Below, one piece after another: positions 34,600 through 45,695 of a stretch of DNA of 64,000 nucleotides (within the stretch, counting starts at the first letter, position 1; the number at the start of each line of letters is the position of its first letter). Both the position numbers and the translations under genes were made by a program. The notes beneath the pieces were generated by a model. That model was not told the origin of the DNA. It searched no databases and was given only the letters and a program-made list of their open reading frames with translations. The DNA is taken from positions 23,938,586-24,002,585 of the forward strand of contig CM030707.1 in the NCBI GenBank assembly GCA_017979445.1. Direction: 5' to 3'. The stretch comes from Akebia trifoliata (taxonomy: Eukaryota; Streptophyta; Magnoliopsida; Ranunculales; Lardizabalaceae).

Positions 34600-35235
34600 G
34601 GACCCGATTAGATGAAGGTTTGTTGCTTGATGACGGATTATGGATCCGATTAGGGTTGATCGAGTGATAATGAACTCAATTGGAGTCAATCGTGGATGGT
34701 GGACTCGATTACTGTTAATTGGATGGATGTTGACCTGATTGGGTTGAATGTAGATGGAGCCTCGATTGGGTGGATCAGATGATATTGACTCGATGGGGTC
34801 CAATCGTAGATGGTTGACCTAATTTGAATCAATTGTGGATCATGGACTAGTTGGATTGACTTTAGATTATTGACCTGATCTGAAATGGATATGGGTCATG
34901 GACCCAGTTCGAAATGGATACGGTTCGGAGACCTGATTTGTAATGGATATAAGTCGTGGACTCGATTAAGATTAGATACGGGTCATGGACCAAACTCGAA
35001 ATGGATACGAGTCGTGGGCCCGATTTGAAATGGATATAGGTCGTAGACTCGATTCAGATTGGATATAGGTCGCGGATCTAATTCGAAATGGATACGGGCC
35101 GTAGACCTGATTCAGATTGGATATGGCTTATGGAATCGATTCAAAATGGATACGGGTCATAGACCCAGTTCGAATTGGATAGGGGTTGTGGACCCGGTTT
35201 GATTTGATCCACGGTAATGGATGATAATGGGTTTG
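34600..35235 (-). repeat. Diverged GGGTC..GACCC array in Tat-A
   Basis: Imperfect tandem units of about 28-30 bases (GATACGGGTCATGGACCCAGTTCGAAATG type). It is homologous to the crisper array at 52010-52795 of Tat-C and occupies the same position in the element, between leader and gag. The array is broken by the Tat-B insertion at 35236. Confidence 0.8.
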
Positions 35236-36904
35236 TGAAAGTGCCCTCGACCCGCGGGGTGTACGGATCCGCTTTTGACTTTTGAGGTTTGGAAGTCACC
35301 GTCTAGTTATTGCGGTCTAGGAACCTAACTTTGACTCTAAAAGGCAAATAAACTAATCTACGAAAGAAAAATACAGGTCCGGGGATCATGTTACGGGGTT
35401 GGAAGGTCTTAGGCACCAACCCCGCCCGGCAAACGTCGGTCTCTACTTATCCCAAATAAGACTACATTGCTAACAAAAAAAAAACCTAGATAGAAAAAAT
35501 TAAAGAAATTTTACCTTCGAACACAACGGTTCTATTCCCTTAGATTTGATAAAACCGCTCCTTGTACCGTACTCCTTGCTTCGTTCTGTCTCCGGATCTG
35601 ATTTCTGATCTCCGAGGCAAGGTATCTCTTTCTTAGATCTGGATTCTTCGAATTTTGTTATGGATTTTTAGGGTGTTTTTGAAGAGCTTCTAAGTGTTTT
35701 TCAAGCTAAAATCGAAGTATGGGTATTAAGTAAGGACTTGGGGCTTCAAAATTAGGATTTATAGGAGGCTAGGGAAGCTTTTTGACCTACTTCTCTTAGG
35801 ATTTTTCCTTGGATACGAAAATAGGGTGTGGAGGGTCCTATTTATAAAGTTTTTTAGAAGAATTAGGGTTTGATTAGGATTTATTTTAGGGTTTTGACTT
35901 TAGTCTTATGAGATTGACTTAGTCTTTAGGGTTTTAATTTAGGATTTTGACTTTAGTCTTATGATATTGACTTGATTAGTTTAGATTAGGGTTTTGACTT
36001 TAGTCTTATGAGATTGACTTTAATACTTTAACTTTAGTCTTTCTTAGTTGATTTTTAATATCTTGACTTTAGTCTTACTTGATTGACTTTAAGATTGACT
36101 TTAGTCTTACTTAATTGACTTTAATTTTTTGAGAACACCTTTTTATTATATCTTTAGTTCTTTGGGCCCCTAGATGGAGGGGTCCTTAAATAAAAATCTT
36201 GGCAACCATCAACAATTTTGCCTAAAACCTAATTGATTGATTTTTTAGTTCAAAATTTTAAATTAATTTTATTAATGTTTCACTTTACATTATTTAATGG
36301 TTTATTTATTAATTTCAAAAATTTTAATTATTAAAATTGTAAAATTATCGTTTTGCCCTCGGAGATGATTTTTTGCGTTTTAAGTCATTTTTCAATATTC
36401 CATGATATTTTGGAATCAATTTTTCATAAGGAATTCAATGGAATATTGGTTTGTGTCATTTATGAAATTTTTTGTGTGAAATGGTCATGAACTTTATGAG
36501 GGGCATTTTCGTAATTTTATCAAATTTTGTGAAAATTGGCAAAATAATTTATTTGGTTTCAATTTGTTATTTTATGTGTTTTAAAAGGGTTTTCCTAAGC
36601 GTAGCGTGGGCTTTAGGGATGTTTTAAGGGTAGGGGTATTTTGGTAATTTGATCATTTTTTAGTGATTTTTATCGTAAAGCTTCTTTTTATCTACAAGAT
36701 GATGATTTCTAAGTTCTTGGGGTTATATTTTCCTAGCGTAGCGTGGTTTCTACAGTTTTGTCAGTTCGAGATACCTCATCCGGATTTCTGAAACATATCT
36801 GGTAACAAAATAAAGCATTAGAATAAACATCCATCATTGGGAACCGTTGCAATCGAGTTGACGAGTTGATTAATCAGGCAAATGCAAAAAATGGGATGTC
36901 TACA
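35236..36904 (-). repeat. 3' LTR of Tat-B
   Basis: This begins TGAAAGTGCCCTCGACC and ends GGGATGTCTACA. A patch of short repeats on TTTTGACTTTAGTCTTATGA (about 35890-36130) differs in copy number from the other LTR. Confidence 0.9.
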
Positions 36905-36922
36905 GATGCCCCTCTTTGGCAG
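36905..36922 (-). other. Polypurine tract of Tat-B
   Basis: On minus, CTGCCAAAGAGGGGCATC abuts the 3' LTR. Confidence 0.85.
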
Positions 36923-37244
36923 AGGGTTGAAGCAAACTAGATAGCAAATCTATTTTGGTAGATAGTGCGATATCTGAATGCCAAAGCTAGTGACAGTTCA
37001 TTTTGCAGCCTGATTTAGCAATTCGTCAGGGTGTTCGAATCCTTGAGAGTAAAGCTCTCTCCGAACTAAAAGGTTGTTAAGTCATCAAGTGAGAACTCTC
37101 ACTGACAGTGTCAGATTCTTGAATTTTGAAAAATTCTCCTTGACTAATGTAACAACTATGTAAGTATGTGCACTTAAAATCTGAGATAAATTTCAAAGAG
37201 TTTAAGTTGGAACTGAGTAAAATCTGAGCATAAAATAAATATAA

Positions 37245-37380
37245 ATTGAGCATAAACTGAGCATAATTTGAGTATAATCTCAGCATAAACTGAGCATAGA
37301 CTGAGCATAAACTGAGCATAATCTGAGCATAGACTGAGCATAATCTGAGTATAATTTGAGCATAAACTGAGCATAATTCT
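37245..37380 (-). repeat. 11-bp minisatellite
   Basis: About twelve units of CTGAGCATAAA and close variants, period 11, in the Tat-B 3' UTR next to the 33-bp array. Confidence 0.9.
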
Positions 37381-37382
37381 GA

Positions 37383-37930
37383 GAAAACCCTCGACGGTAA
37401 CTGACCAAGATCCAAGATAACCCTTGGTGGCAACTGAGCAAAATCCAAGATAACCCTTGGCGACAACTGAGCAAAATCCAAGTTAACCCTTGGCGGCAAC
37501 TGAGCAAAATCCAAGATAACCCTTGGCGGCATCTGAGCAAAATCCAAGATAACCCTTGGCCGCGTCTGAGCAAAATCCGAGATAACCCTTGGCGACAACT
37601 GAGCAAAATCCAAGTTAGCCCTTGGCGGCAACTGAGCAAAATCCAAGATAACCCTTGTCGGCATCTAAGCAAAATCCAAGATAACCCTTGGCGGCATCTG
37701 AGCAAAATCCAAGTTAACCCTTGGCGGCAACTGAATAAAATCCAAGATAACCCTTGGCGGCAACTGAGCAAAATCCAAGATAACCCTTGGCGGTGTCTGA
37801 ACAAAATCCAAGATAACCCTTGGCGGCATCTGAGCAAAATCCAAGATAACTTTTGGCGGCATCTGAGCAAAATCCAAGATAAACCTTAGCGGCAACTGAA
37901 CAAAATCCAAGTTAACCCTTGGCAGTAATT
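37383..37930 (-). repeat. 33-bp minisatellite
   Basis: About sixteen units of a 33-base repeat (CAAAATCCAAGATAACCC then TTGGCGGCAACTGAG). The period is 3 x 11, so all three minus frames stay open for long runs (such as CRQGLSWILLS repeats). These are not genes. The CTGAGCA start is shared with the adjacent 11-bp units. Confidence 0.9.
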
Positions 37931-39439
37931 AAGCAAAACTGGCAGAGGAATGAATGAATCTTGGGAAAAAATGAAAGAATTTGGAGAAGACTGATGGAAT
38001 GAATAAATCTGGAAGATAATGAATCTGGAAGAGAATGATCGAATCCAATAATGAATAGATCTGGAAAAAGATTAATGAATCTGAGAAAAAAAATGTCATA
38101 TCTCCTACTCTATGTAAATAAGTTATTCTTTGGGCAAAAATCAAAATATGAGATCAGGAACACTTTTGTTTGACCCTCAAGGGTTTTTTTTCAAAAGTTT
38201 TATGAATTTAAAACCTGAGTTTTTATTTATTTTGAACCTCAAGGGTTTTTCGAAAAATTGTTATCAAGAGGGTAACCTTAAGTTTGGGGTTCCCATTATC
38301 TTTTAGGATTAACATTGCTCAAAAATAAAATGCCCCTAGTTTGACAATAAACATGGCATTGAAGATAATTGAACACATCGTGCAAAAATTAAAAAAAAAT
38401 GCCCTTAGTATAAGGTTTGAAATATTTGATTACCACAAGCGCAATAATGATCCAACTTTTTAATTTCAATATTTTATATTGAAGATTTTGAATTGGGCTC
38501 AAGAAAACAAAATATTTCCTTTTGAGGCTCATCAAAGAATTCACCTTTCTCTCCATTGGTTTACTTGGGGAAGCAAAAAATTTCAGATCGATCGTAGACA
38601 AAATACTTGTGGCTTCTGAGTCTGTGCCTAGTTTAAGCTAAGTATTGAACTTGATTATTCGGACTTCTTATGTTTTAGCTCGGACCACTCTTAGCTCCTC
38701 GAAGATTTTCTTCTATTTTTCTTTATTGCTCTATCTTTTACTTAAATTACCCGTTCAAGTTTTCAAACTAGCGAACATGCTCTAGCTTTTGCCTAGATTG
38801 CCTTTTCAAGTTTTCAAACTAGCGAGCTTCCTTTTTTTTCTTTGCTCTTATTGTTGCCAAAGTTATCCTTTCGAATTTTCAACCTTGCGAGCTTGCCTTA
38901 ATTTTTGTCTAAGTCACCATTTTTGTGTTTTCAACCTAGCAGGCAAGCTTTTTTCTTTCTTTTCTTTTCTTCCTTATGGAATTACTATCTGATCATGCTT
39001 TGCTATCTTCCTTAACTTTTCGCACAATACTTAGGAGGACTTTTGTGGGTAGGCTTAGGACTGGGTATAAAAAGGAAGGGATTTTGAAGATTAAAAACCC
39101 GAGTACCCTGTATTTCTTTTATTTTGCTTTGAATTTTCTTCCCCATTTTGAAGATATTTCTTTTTTTTATTTTAAACTTTTTCTAGATTTTTTCCGAGAA
39201 ATCTATTTTTTTTATTTTGATGTGGTCATGCCTGAAATAACTTCTCAGGTTGCCTACGTACCCCAGAATTTTGAGATTAGACCAAGATGTAATTCGAATT
39301 TTTCCTTCCCCTAGGTTAGGTAATCAGGCTAAGAAGTAAAAAGACATAATTTTTCTTTTTTGAAAAGACTGCAAAGGGGTTGAGAAAGGAGATAATGAAC
39401 TAGGTAGTAGGAAAAATTGATTCGACCAAAGATGACCTC
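37931..39439 (-). other. Tat-B 3' untranslated region
   Basis: This contains loose GAATCTGGAAGA repeats (37960-38100). At about 38745-38950 there are four diverged units of 60-80 bases built on TTTTCAAACTAGCGAGCTT. It also holds the TTGCCTACGTACC motif near 39250. I see no protein. Open frames here are T-rich and chance. Confidence 0.5.
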
Positions 39440-40110
39440 CTTAAATGTAGTACCATTTGATTTGGTCAAGGTTGGTTGGTTCCGGTAATTCGATTCTATC
39501 ATGATCTTGAAGCCTGATAGTTTTTCCTAGTAATATTTCCTTGATGATGAACGGACCTTCCCAATTTGGTTTGAACTTCCTTCTAGGGTCAAAGATAGGT
39601 GCCTAATTATCTTTGAGCACTAAATCTCATACTTGTAAGTGACGGGCCTTGATCTTTTTGTCAAACGCACGAACGACTCTTCTTTGATAAGCTTGCACGT
39701 GATACAAAGCTCTTAGTCATTTTTCTTCGATCAAATTTAATTCTTCATACCGTTGACGAACCCAATCTGCTCCTGACAACTGACTTTCCAACAATACCCT
39801 AAGAGACAGAATTTCCATTTCAACTGACAAGACTACTTCCATATCATACACTAGAGAGTAGGGAATAACTCTAGTGGAAGACTGTATTGAAGTATAATAT
39901 GCTCCCAGTGTGAACGACAGCTTCTCTAACCATTCCTGATGTGATTGACACATTTTCTTGATGATTGTTTTGAGATTTTTTTTATTGGCTACTTCAACCT
40001 TTTCATTAGCCTGAAAACGTAGGGAGATGATTTGTGATGTCGGATCCTGAACTTTGAACATATAGTAATAACTTAAGCTTTGATGTACGACCCATTATCA
40101 GATATCAATA
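39440..40110 (-). pseudogene. Tat-B integrase C-terminal part
   Basis: On minus from about 40100: ISDNGSYIKA (second catalytic Asp), the frame-shifted block before VANKNLKTIIKKMCQSHQEW, then PYSLVYDMEVVLSVEMEILS, YEELNLIEEK, then ALYHVQAYQRRVVRAFDKK and FKPNWEGPFIIKEILLGKT to the end near 39440. The order matches Tat-C integrase. Stops and shifts are present, and the RNase H and most of the RT are missing upstream. Confidence 0.7.
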
Positions 40111-40189
40111 CCGCTTAAACTGTTTCATTAGTCTGAGAATGGTGATCTATTCTGGGAGCTCTACCATTTTGAGAAGTGTAGCACTGATA

Positions 40190-40990
40190 CATTTTGTAAT
40201 ATCTTCCTTAATCTCATTTTATCAAATCAGTATCTAATCCGTGTTAGACAACACTCAAGCTTGCACCTAACATATCCTCATAGGCCCACGTGAACAAGTC
40301 TTTTGAAATTTCTGAGAAAATTCATTATCCCCTTGTGTTCCTCTAGAGATAGGATGCTTTCTATTTGAATCTCTTTAGGAATTTTTTCATGTTCCAAGGT
40401 CAATGACCTTTGTTTTTTTTTTAAAGTTGAGCCCAACCATTATCTTCTTGTTCAAGAAAGAAATCTATCATTGAAGCTAGTTTAGTAGTTAATTCGTTAA
40501 TGCGCTCGAGGTATTCAAAAATTTTGTTTATTCAAATGGGGCGACAGACACCTCTATGACTTGACAAACTAACTCGACTCAATAGAAAAAGAGTCAACTC
40601 GAAAAGAAGACATGACCTTGCTGAAAAAAAGGGACTCGAGCTAACCCAAATGACTCATGAAAACTCAAGACTATCCACAACGAGCTTGATTAAGACTGAG
40701 GACTGAGACATTGCTTACAACTGGCATGACGAAAGCACTGTGATCTTCAAAGAACAACTGGGCAATGTTGAAATATTCTAAAGGATTTCTGATGATTGAT
40801 TTGGCGTTGACCTTCATTCTAACTGACCGGACTGATAACCCTAATAAAATGGTGAACGATTGAGCTTAGGTGCAATGATAACCTTGAGACCCCATCAAAT
40901 GTGAATCTGATCAATTTCAGTGTTACCCCCTTGATAACATTTTAAATGAACCCTAAGGTTTTATCGAATTCTGTGTACTAATCCATTAAA
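40190..40990 (-). pseudogene. Tat-B remnants upstream of the RT
   Basis: At 40300-40271 minus reads DLFTWAYEDM, the counterpart of DIFAWSYKDM just before the RT in Tat-C. Further upstream (about 40790-40690) it reads NIAQLFFEDHSAFVMPVVSN, which I take as gag/pol-linker text but cannot place. A deletion joins this region directly to the integrase near 40110-40190, removing RT and RNase H. Confidence 0.4.
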
Positions 40991-41106
40991 CAATTCATTC
41001 ATGTAATGATTATTTAGAAGTAAAATAATTTTATTACACAAATCTGATTATTTTTCGCAATCATTTTTTAGGAAAACATATTTTAGTAATTTTTCAAGGT
41101 CCATGC

Positions 41107-42749
41107 TGTGGACACGGGATTTTCAATGTTTTGAAAACATCCCTCCACTTTGGGGTGTTTTGGAGTCGCCACCATTCATTTTCGGAAAGGGGTGTGAATG
41201 GTCACCCGAATTTGTATTTTTTGAAAAACATGTCATTTTGACATTTTTTGTTGACTCTCGTTGGATAATGCATGTTTGGTCCAACCTTGATTCAAGGTAA
41301 GGGGGTCCATTTATGGAGTAGGGAAGGTGTTAGGCACCCTACTCCATCCACGTAACGTGGTAACCTCGGATTCGGCCTTTTGAAATAAAGAAAACGAAAT
41401 TTAAAGAAAAACATTTGATGTGTGCCCTCAAGTGTGAGGGGCTTCGATGTTGGTTCAAATCATTGAAGGCACCCTTATGAAGAAGGGGCCCTTTGGTGAT
41501 TTAAACCATGGTGGTGTGGTGTGTGCGAATGTGTAGAGAAGGGGAGAGTAGAGGAGGGGAGTTGAGGGGGGTGTTCTTGGTCCAAACCCACCTTGTTCCT
41601 TCCTTGACTTCCTTTGACTTTCCTTCGATTTCTTTTTCCTTGCTTGATTTGTTTGAGAGAAGGTTGAGAGTTGAGAGTTGAGAGTTGGGTGTTGAGAGTA
41701 GAGTAGGAGTAGAGAGTTGAGGTGAATTGTGATTTTTTAGAGATTTTTTTGTCAAATTTTCATTAGTTGTTGTAAGGGGAGAATGGGTGGGTTTTTATAG
41801 AAGTTGGAGGGTTATTTTAGGGGTATAATGGGGTGAAGGATTGATAAGTGATAGAATGGTATGGGGTTTAAGAGAAGGGTATGTGTAAATTGATGGGATT
41901 TGAGGGGTATTTGTGTAAGAAGGTTAAATGGGTGAGTTTTGACCCAAATGGTTTGGATCCAACCCAACCCATTTGGGTTGAGTGTTTGGTGAGGTGAGTT
42001 TAAGGTAGTAGTTGTGATTAAATGGTGTTTGGTTTAAGAGAATGGATGATTTAATGAGGTGGTTGATGATATTTTGGGAGAGTGAAGGAGATGATGACAT
42101 GTGTCAAAGTGGGTGGAAATGAAGGGTTGAGATGAATTGATATGAAAGGATGAGTGTTTGATTTGAGAGGATGAGTGTAGGTTTAGATTGTAGATGTAGG
42201 TTTTGTAGGGAATGATGGAGTAGATTAGGGGAGGGTGATAGGTTATACGTGTTTGATTTGAGAGAATGGGTAGGATAGGTTAGGGGTAGGGTTATGGGTT
42301 GACTTAATTTTTGGAGGGAGTAATGGAGTTGGTTGGTTGGTTGGTTAGATGAGGGAGGTGGAAGGGGGTGATGACATGTGTCACACCTTGATGATTGTGG
42401 TGATTGGTTGTGATGTGGGCTTGGGTAGAGAGTTGGGCTTGGGTAATGTGTTGGGTTGAATAGGAATAGATTTGGGTTGAGTTGAATGGGCTTGGGTATT
42501 GGGTAGGATAAGATGGGTTGGGAATTGAGTTGAGTGGGCTTAGGTTTGGTTAGAATAAAAATGGGTTTGGGGGTTGAGTTGAGTGGGCTAGTTTTCGGTC
42601 CGTGGGCCACGTGAGAAGCCTTGGGCCGTTTATTGAAATTAATATGACAAAATTTATTGGATTTTTGTAGGTTTGGACCTCGGAGCCCATTTTTTTACGA
42701 TTTTTGGGGCACTTTACGTCGAGGGCCCGCTCAAATTTGGGTGTCTACA
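41107..42749 (-). repeat. 3' LTR of Tat-C
   Basis: This runs from TGTGGACACGGGATTTTC to TTTGGGTGTCTACA. The plus strand has many spaced GGG runs (42100-42600), giving a Pro/Ser/Gln-rich chance frame on minus. Confidence 0.92.
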
Positions 42750-42765
42750 GCTGCCCCTCTTTGCA
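42750..42765 (-). other. Polypurine tract of Tat-C
   Basis: On minus, TGCAAAGAGGGGCAGC abuts the 3' LTR. Confidence 0.9.
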
Positions 42766-43144
42766 GGAATTGCGTGCAAAGAACTGCAAAGAATAGACGA
42801 AACCCTGATTTGTACGGGCCCGAGAATTTTGCTTAGACAAGTTCGAAAACATCGATTTGATTTGACAATTTGATGGTAAGAAGTGGCTACCCAAGCACGG
42901 GGTCTGACAGGGTGAGCCTTTTGATTTCCTCGACCTCGTGGCGCGGAGCTCGTGTGAGGTCTCGGATTTGTGGTAGTTTGGAAAAAAACTTTGAAACGGG
43001 AGTTTTCTAACAAGTCTTGGACAAATGAGTTGAGCTTTTGCGAAAATGCTGTTTTTCGATTTTTTTTGATTTTTGATTTTTTATTTTTTATTTTTTTCGA
43101 GATTTTTTTTTTTTTTTTTTTGATTTTTGAAATGATGCATTTGA

Positions 43145-43470
43145 TTCTCAATGGTGCAAGCAATATGATTGTTAACAGTTGCCACAGATCTAAGAGAGAG
43201 TTTGCTGTCGCTGGACCATATGCAATATGGTTGTTAATAACTGTCACTGGTCCAAGAGAGAGTTTTGCTGTTGTTGGACCACTTGCAATATGGTTGTTAA
43301 CAGCTGTCACTGATCCGAGATAGAGTTTTGCTGTCGCTGGACCACATGCAATATGGTTGTTAACAACTGTCACTGGTCCAAGAGAGAGTTTTGCTGTTGT
43401 TGGACCACATGCAATATGGTTGTTAACAGCTGTCACTGGTCCAAGAGAGAGTTTTGCTGTTGGAACACAA
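43145..43470 (-). repeat. 63-bp minisatellite in Tat-C 3' UTR
   Basis: Five units of 63 bases built on AATATGGTTGTTAACA then GCTGTCACTGGTCCAAGAG. The period divisible by three keeps frames open on both strands, but they are not genes. Confidence 0.9.
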
Positions 43471-45271
43471 GCCAATCCCCTCGGTATGTTGTTTACAATA
43501 CCTTACAAAGAAACTTTCTCAAGTCGAAATCAGAGGTGGAGGGACTTTGAAATTCTGCTGTCATCACTTGAAGGGCTCCATTGTAGTTTTCTGCTAACCC
43601 GTTGATACGACCTCAAGAGTCGTTGCTCTTGAAACAATGATGGGTCAATGATTCACATCTATAAGGATCTCAACAAGGTTAATGTGATTCATGATAACAA
43701 CGGCAGTTTCTCGAGGAGTTTCTGACTTCAATCCAAATGGTTTTGGCCTAATTCCCTTCGGAAATGTTTGTATGTACTCATCTTCACTTAGAGTCTCATA
43801 AGCATGATCAAGGTTATGTACCCACAATTGTCCCCCTCAGTAGGCCTGGAGAGTGATCTCAGGGGGAGGCTTGCTCATGGTCTCTGTTCTGATGCCTTCA
43901 CGTCTTCCCTGGTGAGTCATGATGTTTCAGGTACTGAGGTGGTAGTGATGAGGCAAGCTGCCCGAATCCATGCCTTGGAAGGTAGATTTGATTTTTTTTT
44001 TTTTTTTTTAATTTAAGAAAATAGGTTTTTTACTTACTTGGCCTCAGGTATATCTATTGCTTTGAAAACATGAAGTTTGAATAAGTCCTAGATTTTTCAT
44101 CATCGGCCCAAAATAGTAGTTTTGAAAACATTTGAATTTTTGGTGATTTGTCTTTGTCGAATTGATATTGTAGATCCAAAATATGAAGATTTTCGAAAAA
44201 CCTTTGTTATCTCGATGATATTTGTGCTTTTGCCAACCACTGAGGACATAGATGTCAGCAGTTCTCAGGCTCTTTTTAGAGTCATCCCCAGTGCCCCAGT
44301 ACTGGGTGATTATCGATCGAGCGATGGGACTTAGGATTCTGGAAAATTTTTTTGCCGTTCACAGTTTATACTCATGCGGGCCAGGAGTTGTTTTTTTTTT
44401 TTTTTTTTTTTTTTTTTTATTTTATGATTCCCTTATTGCCCCTGGTGCCAGTTACGGTTTTCACCAGACCCGGTTTCCACATTTTTACGCATCGATGCCT
44501 TTTTGGGTTTTCATCGTGCCGGTGGTTTTGATCTTGCCATAGTCTGATTCTTTTACTCATAGCGCCCTTTCGGGTTTTCACTATGCCCTTTCAGACTATG
44601 CTTGTATTTTTTTGGATTTTTACATTGCAAATCTTGTTTGGAGCCTCTGTGTCTCTGTGGCTTGGTGACTCGAGTTGAGCTGCGAGATCGGCGACTCTAC
44701 TCTTGTAGTGGTACTCTTTCTTGAGTAACCGATCTAGATTCCCCTCTCGAGTTTGCTGACGACTATTCGTGGCTCGGCAACTCAAGTTGAGCCGCAAGAT
44801 CAACTACTCTACACTTCGAGTACTCTTTTTTTTCGAATATCCGATCTGGACTCCCCTCTCGCGTCTTCCAACGACTAATAAGACTTGAGGTCCGGATCAA
44901 GCTGCCAGATCATTGGTGCTGCCACCGTCATTATGATGCCTTTAGAACATTCCCTGATCCGAAAGGACTTTTAATGGGACGAAGTGTTGGCTAAGGCTGA
45001 GTATAGTGGAAAGGTACAAAAAGGTTAAGGTAGGTTCGTCTAGAGTGGGTTAGACTTAGGGTTCGTCTATTTTTGTTTCGAAAAGGTGATCTATGTCTCC
45101 TCCCAGCGTCTCTCGAACTTGTTTAGGCTGGAGATTTGGGTCGAGCTCAGATCAAGTGTCCGAGTTTTTGAATTTTTTGAATTTTTTTGGTATTTTAGCC
45201 GTTCACAGTTTATCCTCATGCGGGCCAGGAGTACTTTGACTTTTTGATTTTTCTTTTTTGTCTTTTGTTTT

Positions 45272-45309
<38 letters not shown>

Positions 45310-45419
45310 TATAACGTTGACTTGCCCCAGTCTTGGGTTAAGAAATGAATGTGATGGCTCAAAGGGGTTGACTAGGGTGAGATAGTTTGTTTTCAGGCTA
45401 GCAAAGATGGCCTTTCGTC
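43471..45419 (-). other. Tat-C 3' untranslated region
   Basis: Non-coding, with long T-runs on plus (about 44393-44419 and 45272-45306). Blocks are shared with the Tat-A 3' UTR (31130-31440). Two diverged copies of a CTCAAGTTGAGC..CGAGATC-type segment lie near 44660-44880. Confidence 0.55.
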
Positions 45420-45577
45420 CTCTCAGGGTCAGATCTCAAGCGTAGTACTTCTTAACGGTGTCAGCATTGATCGGCTGAGGGAAGACTTGTCCGTCCATTT
45501 CTGTAAGGATCAAAGCTCCTCCCGTCATTACCTTCTGCACAATGAATGGTCCCTCGTAATTTGGTCTGAATTTTGTC
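45420..45577 (-). pseudogene. Original integrase C-terminus, displaced
   Basis: The minus strand reads TKFRPNYEGPFIVQKVMTGG and then ALILTEMDGQVFPQPINADT with a stop near 45440, the expected end of pol. A 118-base tandem duplication separates it from the main frame, which ends early at 45578 in a shifted copy. Confidence 0.7.
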
Positions 45578-45695
45578 CTAGTCACATTGTCTGCTGAGGG
45601 AAACTTGTCCGTCCATTTCTGTAAGGATCAAGCTCCTCCCGTCATTACCTTCTGCACAATGAATGGTCCCTCGTAATTTGGTCTGAAATTTTCCC
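45478..45695 (-). repeat. 118-bp tandem duplication at the integrase end
   Basis: CTTGTCCGTCCATTTCTGTA at 45486 recurs at 45604, and similarity continues for about 95 bases with a one-base difference (GATCAAAGC against GATCAAGC). The duplication disrupts the last codons of pol. Confidence 0.85.

Noticed and set aside
37077..37910. Frames of about 195 codons in three phases
   Set aside because: They arise from the 33-bp and 11-bp repeats. A period divisible by three removes stops in all phases.
38976..39314. 112-codon plus-strand frame, Phe/Tyr-rich
   Set aside because: It derives from T-rich 3' UTR sequence of Tat-B. The TTGCCTACGTACC stretch is a non-coding landmark of these elements.
42104..42610. 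168-codon Pro/Ser/Gln-rich frame on minus (and 55230-55661)
   Set aside because: It lies in the G-rich part of the Tat-C LTR. The frame is altered by single-base indels between the two LTRs, with no sign of selection.
41107..42749. Reading the LTR at 41107 as a segmental duplication of 54155-55800
   Set aside because: TG...CA ends, a 5-bp target duplication, primer site and polypurine tract show that they are LTRs of one element.
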